Notes under the pieces: generated by a model
What the model saw: the letters and a program-made list of their open reading frames with translations, nothing else
Databases searched by the model: none
Told to the model about the DNA's origin: nothing
Program-made: the position numbers and the translations under genes
Assembly: GCA_937862845.1 (NCBI GenBank)
Contig: CALMCK010000185.1
Coordinates: forward strand, 1-5,998
Length of the DNA stretch: 5,998 bases
Direction: 5' to 3'
Source of the DNA: an uncultured Burkholderiaceae bacterium
GTDB lineage: Bacteria > Pseudomonadota > Gammaproteobacteria > Burkholderiales > Burkholderiaceae
In this document: positions 5,741 through 5,998 of the stretch, piece after piece
Layout: each line of letters begins with the position of its first letter
Position numbering within the stretch: position 1 is the first letter of the stretch

Positions 5741-5998
5741 ATGACAACATTTAACTACAGCCTATTCAACGTTTTCGCCGAAACCCCGTGGGGCGGCAAC
5801 CCACTCGCCATCGTGCCGAATGCCGATGCGCTCGACACCACCACCATGCAGCTCATCGCGCGACAGTTTAACTTATCCGAAACGGTGTTCATCTGCGCAT
5901 CTGAGGCACACACGGCGCATTTGCGGATTTTCACACCCGACCATGAAATGCATTTCGCAGGACATCCAACCATCGGCGCGGCGGCGTGGTTGCATCAA
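5741..5998 (+). CDS. PhzF-family isomerase/epimerase, N-terminal part
   Basis: The 86 codons up to the window edge match the N-terminal half of a PhzF-fold (diaminopimelate epimerase-like) protein. The family includes PhzF of phenazine synthesis and many YddE-type proteins of unknown substrate. The opening is typical: a VFAETPWGGNPLAIV block (11-25), NLSETVFI with the expected acid/base glutamate at E47, and FTPDHEMHFAGHPTIGAAAW (65-84), whose GHPT segment lines the active site. Nothing nearby points to phenazine genes, so a housekeeping YddE-like role is more likely than antibiotic synthesis. The ribosome site is poor (A-rich, GAAAC). It is 156 bases after tdh, probably outside the kbl-tdh operon, though with no terminator seen readthrough is possible. 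Confidence 0.93.
   Translation, partial: MTTFNYSLFNVFAETPWGGNPLAIVPNADALDTTTMQLIARQFNLSETVFICASEAHTAHLRIFTPDHEMHFAGHPTIGAAAWLHQ

Noticed and set aside
1..5998. tRNA or rRNA genes, CRISPR arrays, riboswitches, prophage or defence genes.
   Set aside because: None seen: no spaced direct repeats, no cloverleaf-like stretches, and all sizeable genes are metabolic, exported or IS-derived.

Overview
The window looks like chromosomal DNA of a member of the Pseudomonadota, probably a gamma- or betaproteobacterium. The basis is a proteobacterial-type GshA, a Kbl/Tdh pair that follows the E. coli enzymes almost residue for residue, Shine-Dalgarno starts, and Rho-independent terminators. The base composition is moderate, with GC-leaning codon use in the enzyme genes. 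The genus cannot be fixed from the sequence alone.

Layout. Positions 1-321 (minus) hold the first 107 codons of an exported protein with a twin-arginine signal. Positions 399-423 are a strong terminator for the gene that reads toward it, gshA (461-2092, minus), which encodes glutamate-cysteine ligase. The gshA leader carries a second terminator-like hairpin (2159-2184, minus). Positions 2229-2882 hold a decayed, internally deleted IS30-family element. It still has recognisable terminal inverted repeats and a broken transposase gene (2331-2837), and it sits between the divergently read gshA and kbl. From 2987 a plus-strand operon runs kbl (2987-4189), a small predicted lipoprotein of unknown function (4206-4559), and tdh (4559-5584). 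After a 156-base gap, 5741-5998 holds the start of a PhzF-family isomerase gene.

How the genes work together. Tdh oxidises L-threonine to 2-amino-3-ketobutyrate, and Kbl cleaves that with CoA to glycine and acetyl-CoA, so the operon is the classical threonine-to-glycine route. Gene order is kbl then tdh, with the lipoprotein gene between them and overlapping the tdh start by one base. GshA makes gamma-glutamylcysteine, the glutathione precursor; glycine, the product of the neighbouring pathway, is the other substrate needed for glutathione. That link is suggestive only, because the two units are transcribed apart and separated by an IS remnant.

I see no convincing previously undescribed system here. 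The points most worth a second look are the lipoprotein gene embedded in the threonine-degradation operon, the structured left end of the IS30 remnant, and the hairpin in the gshA leader.
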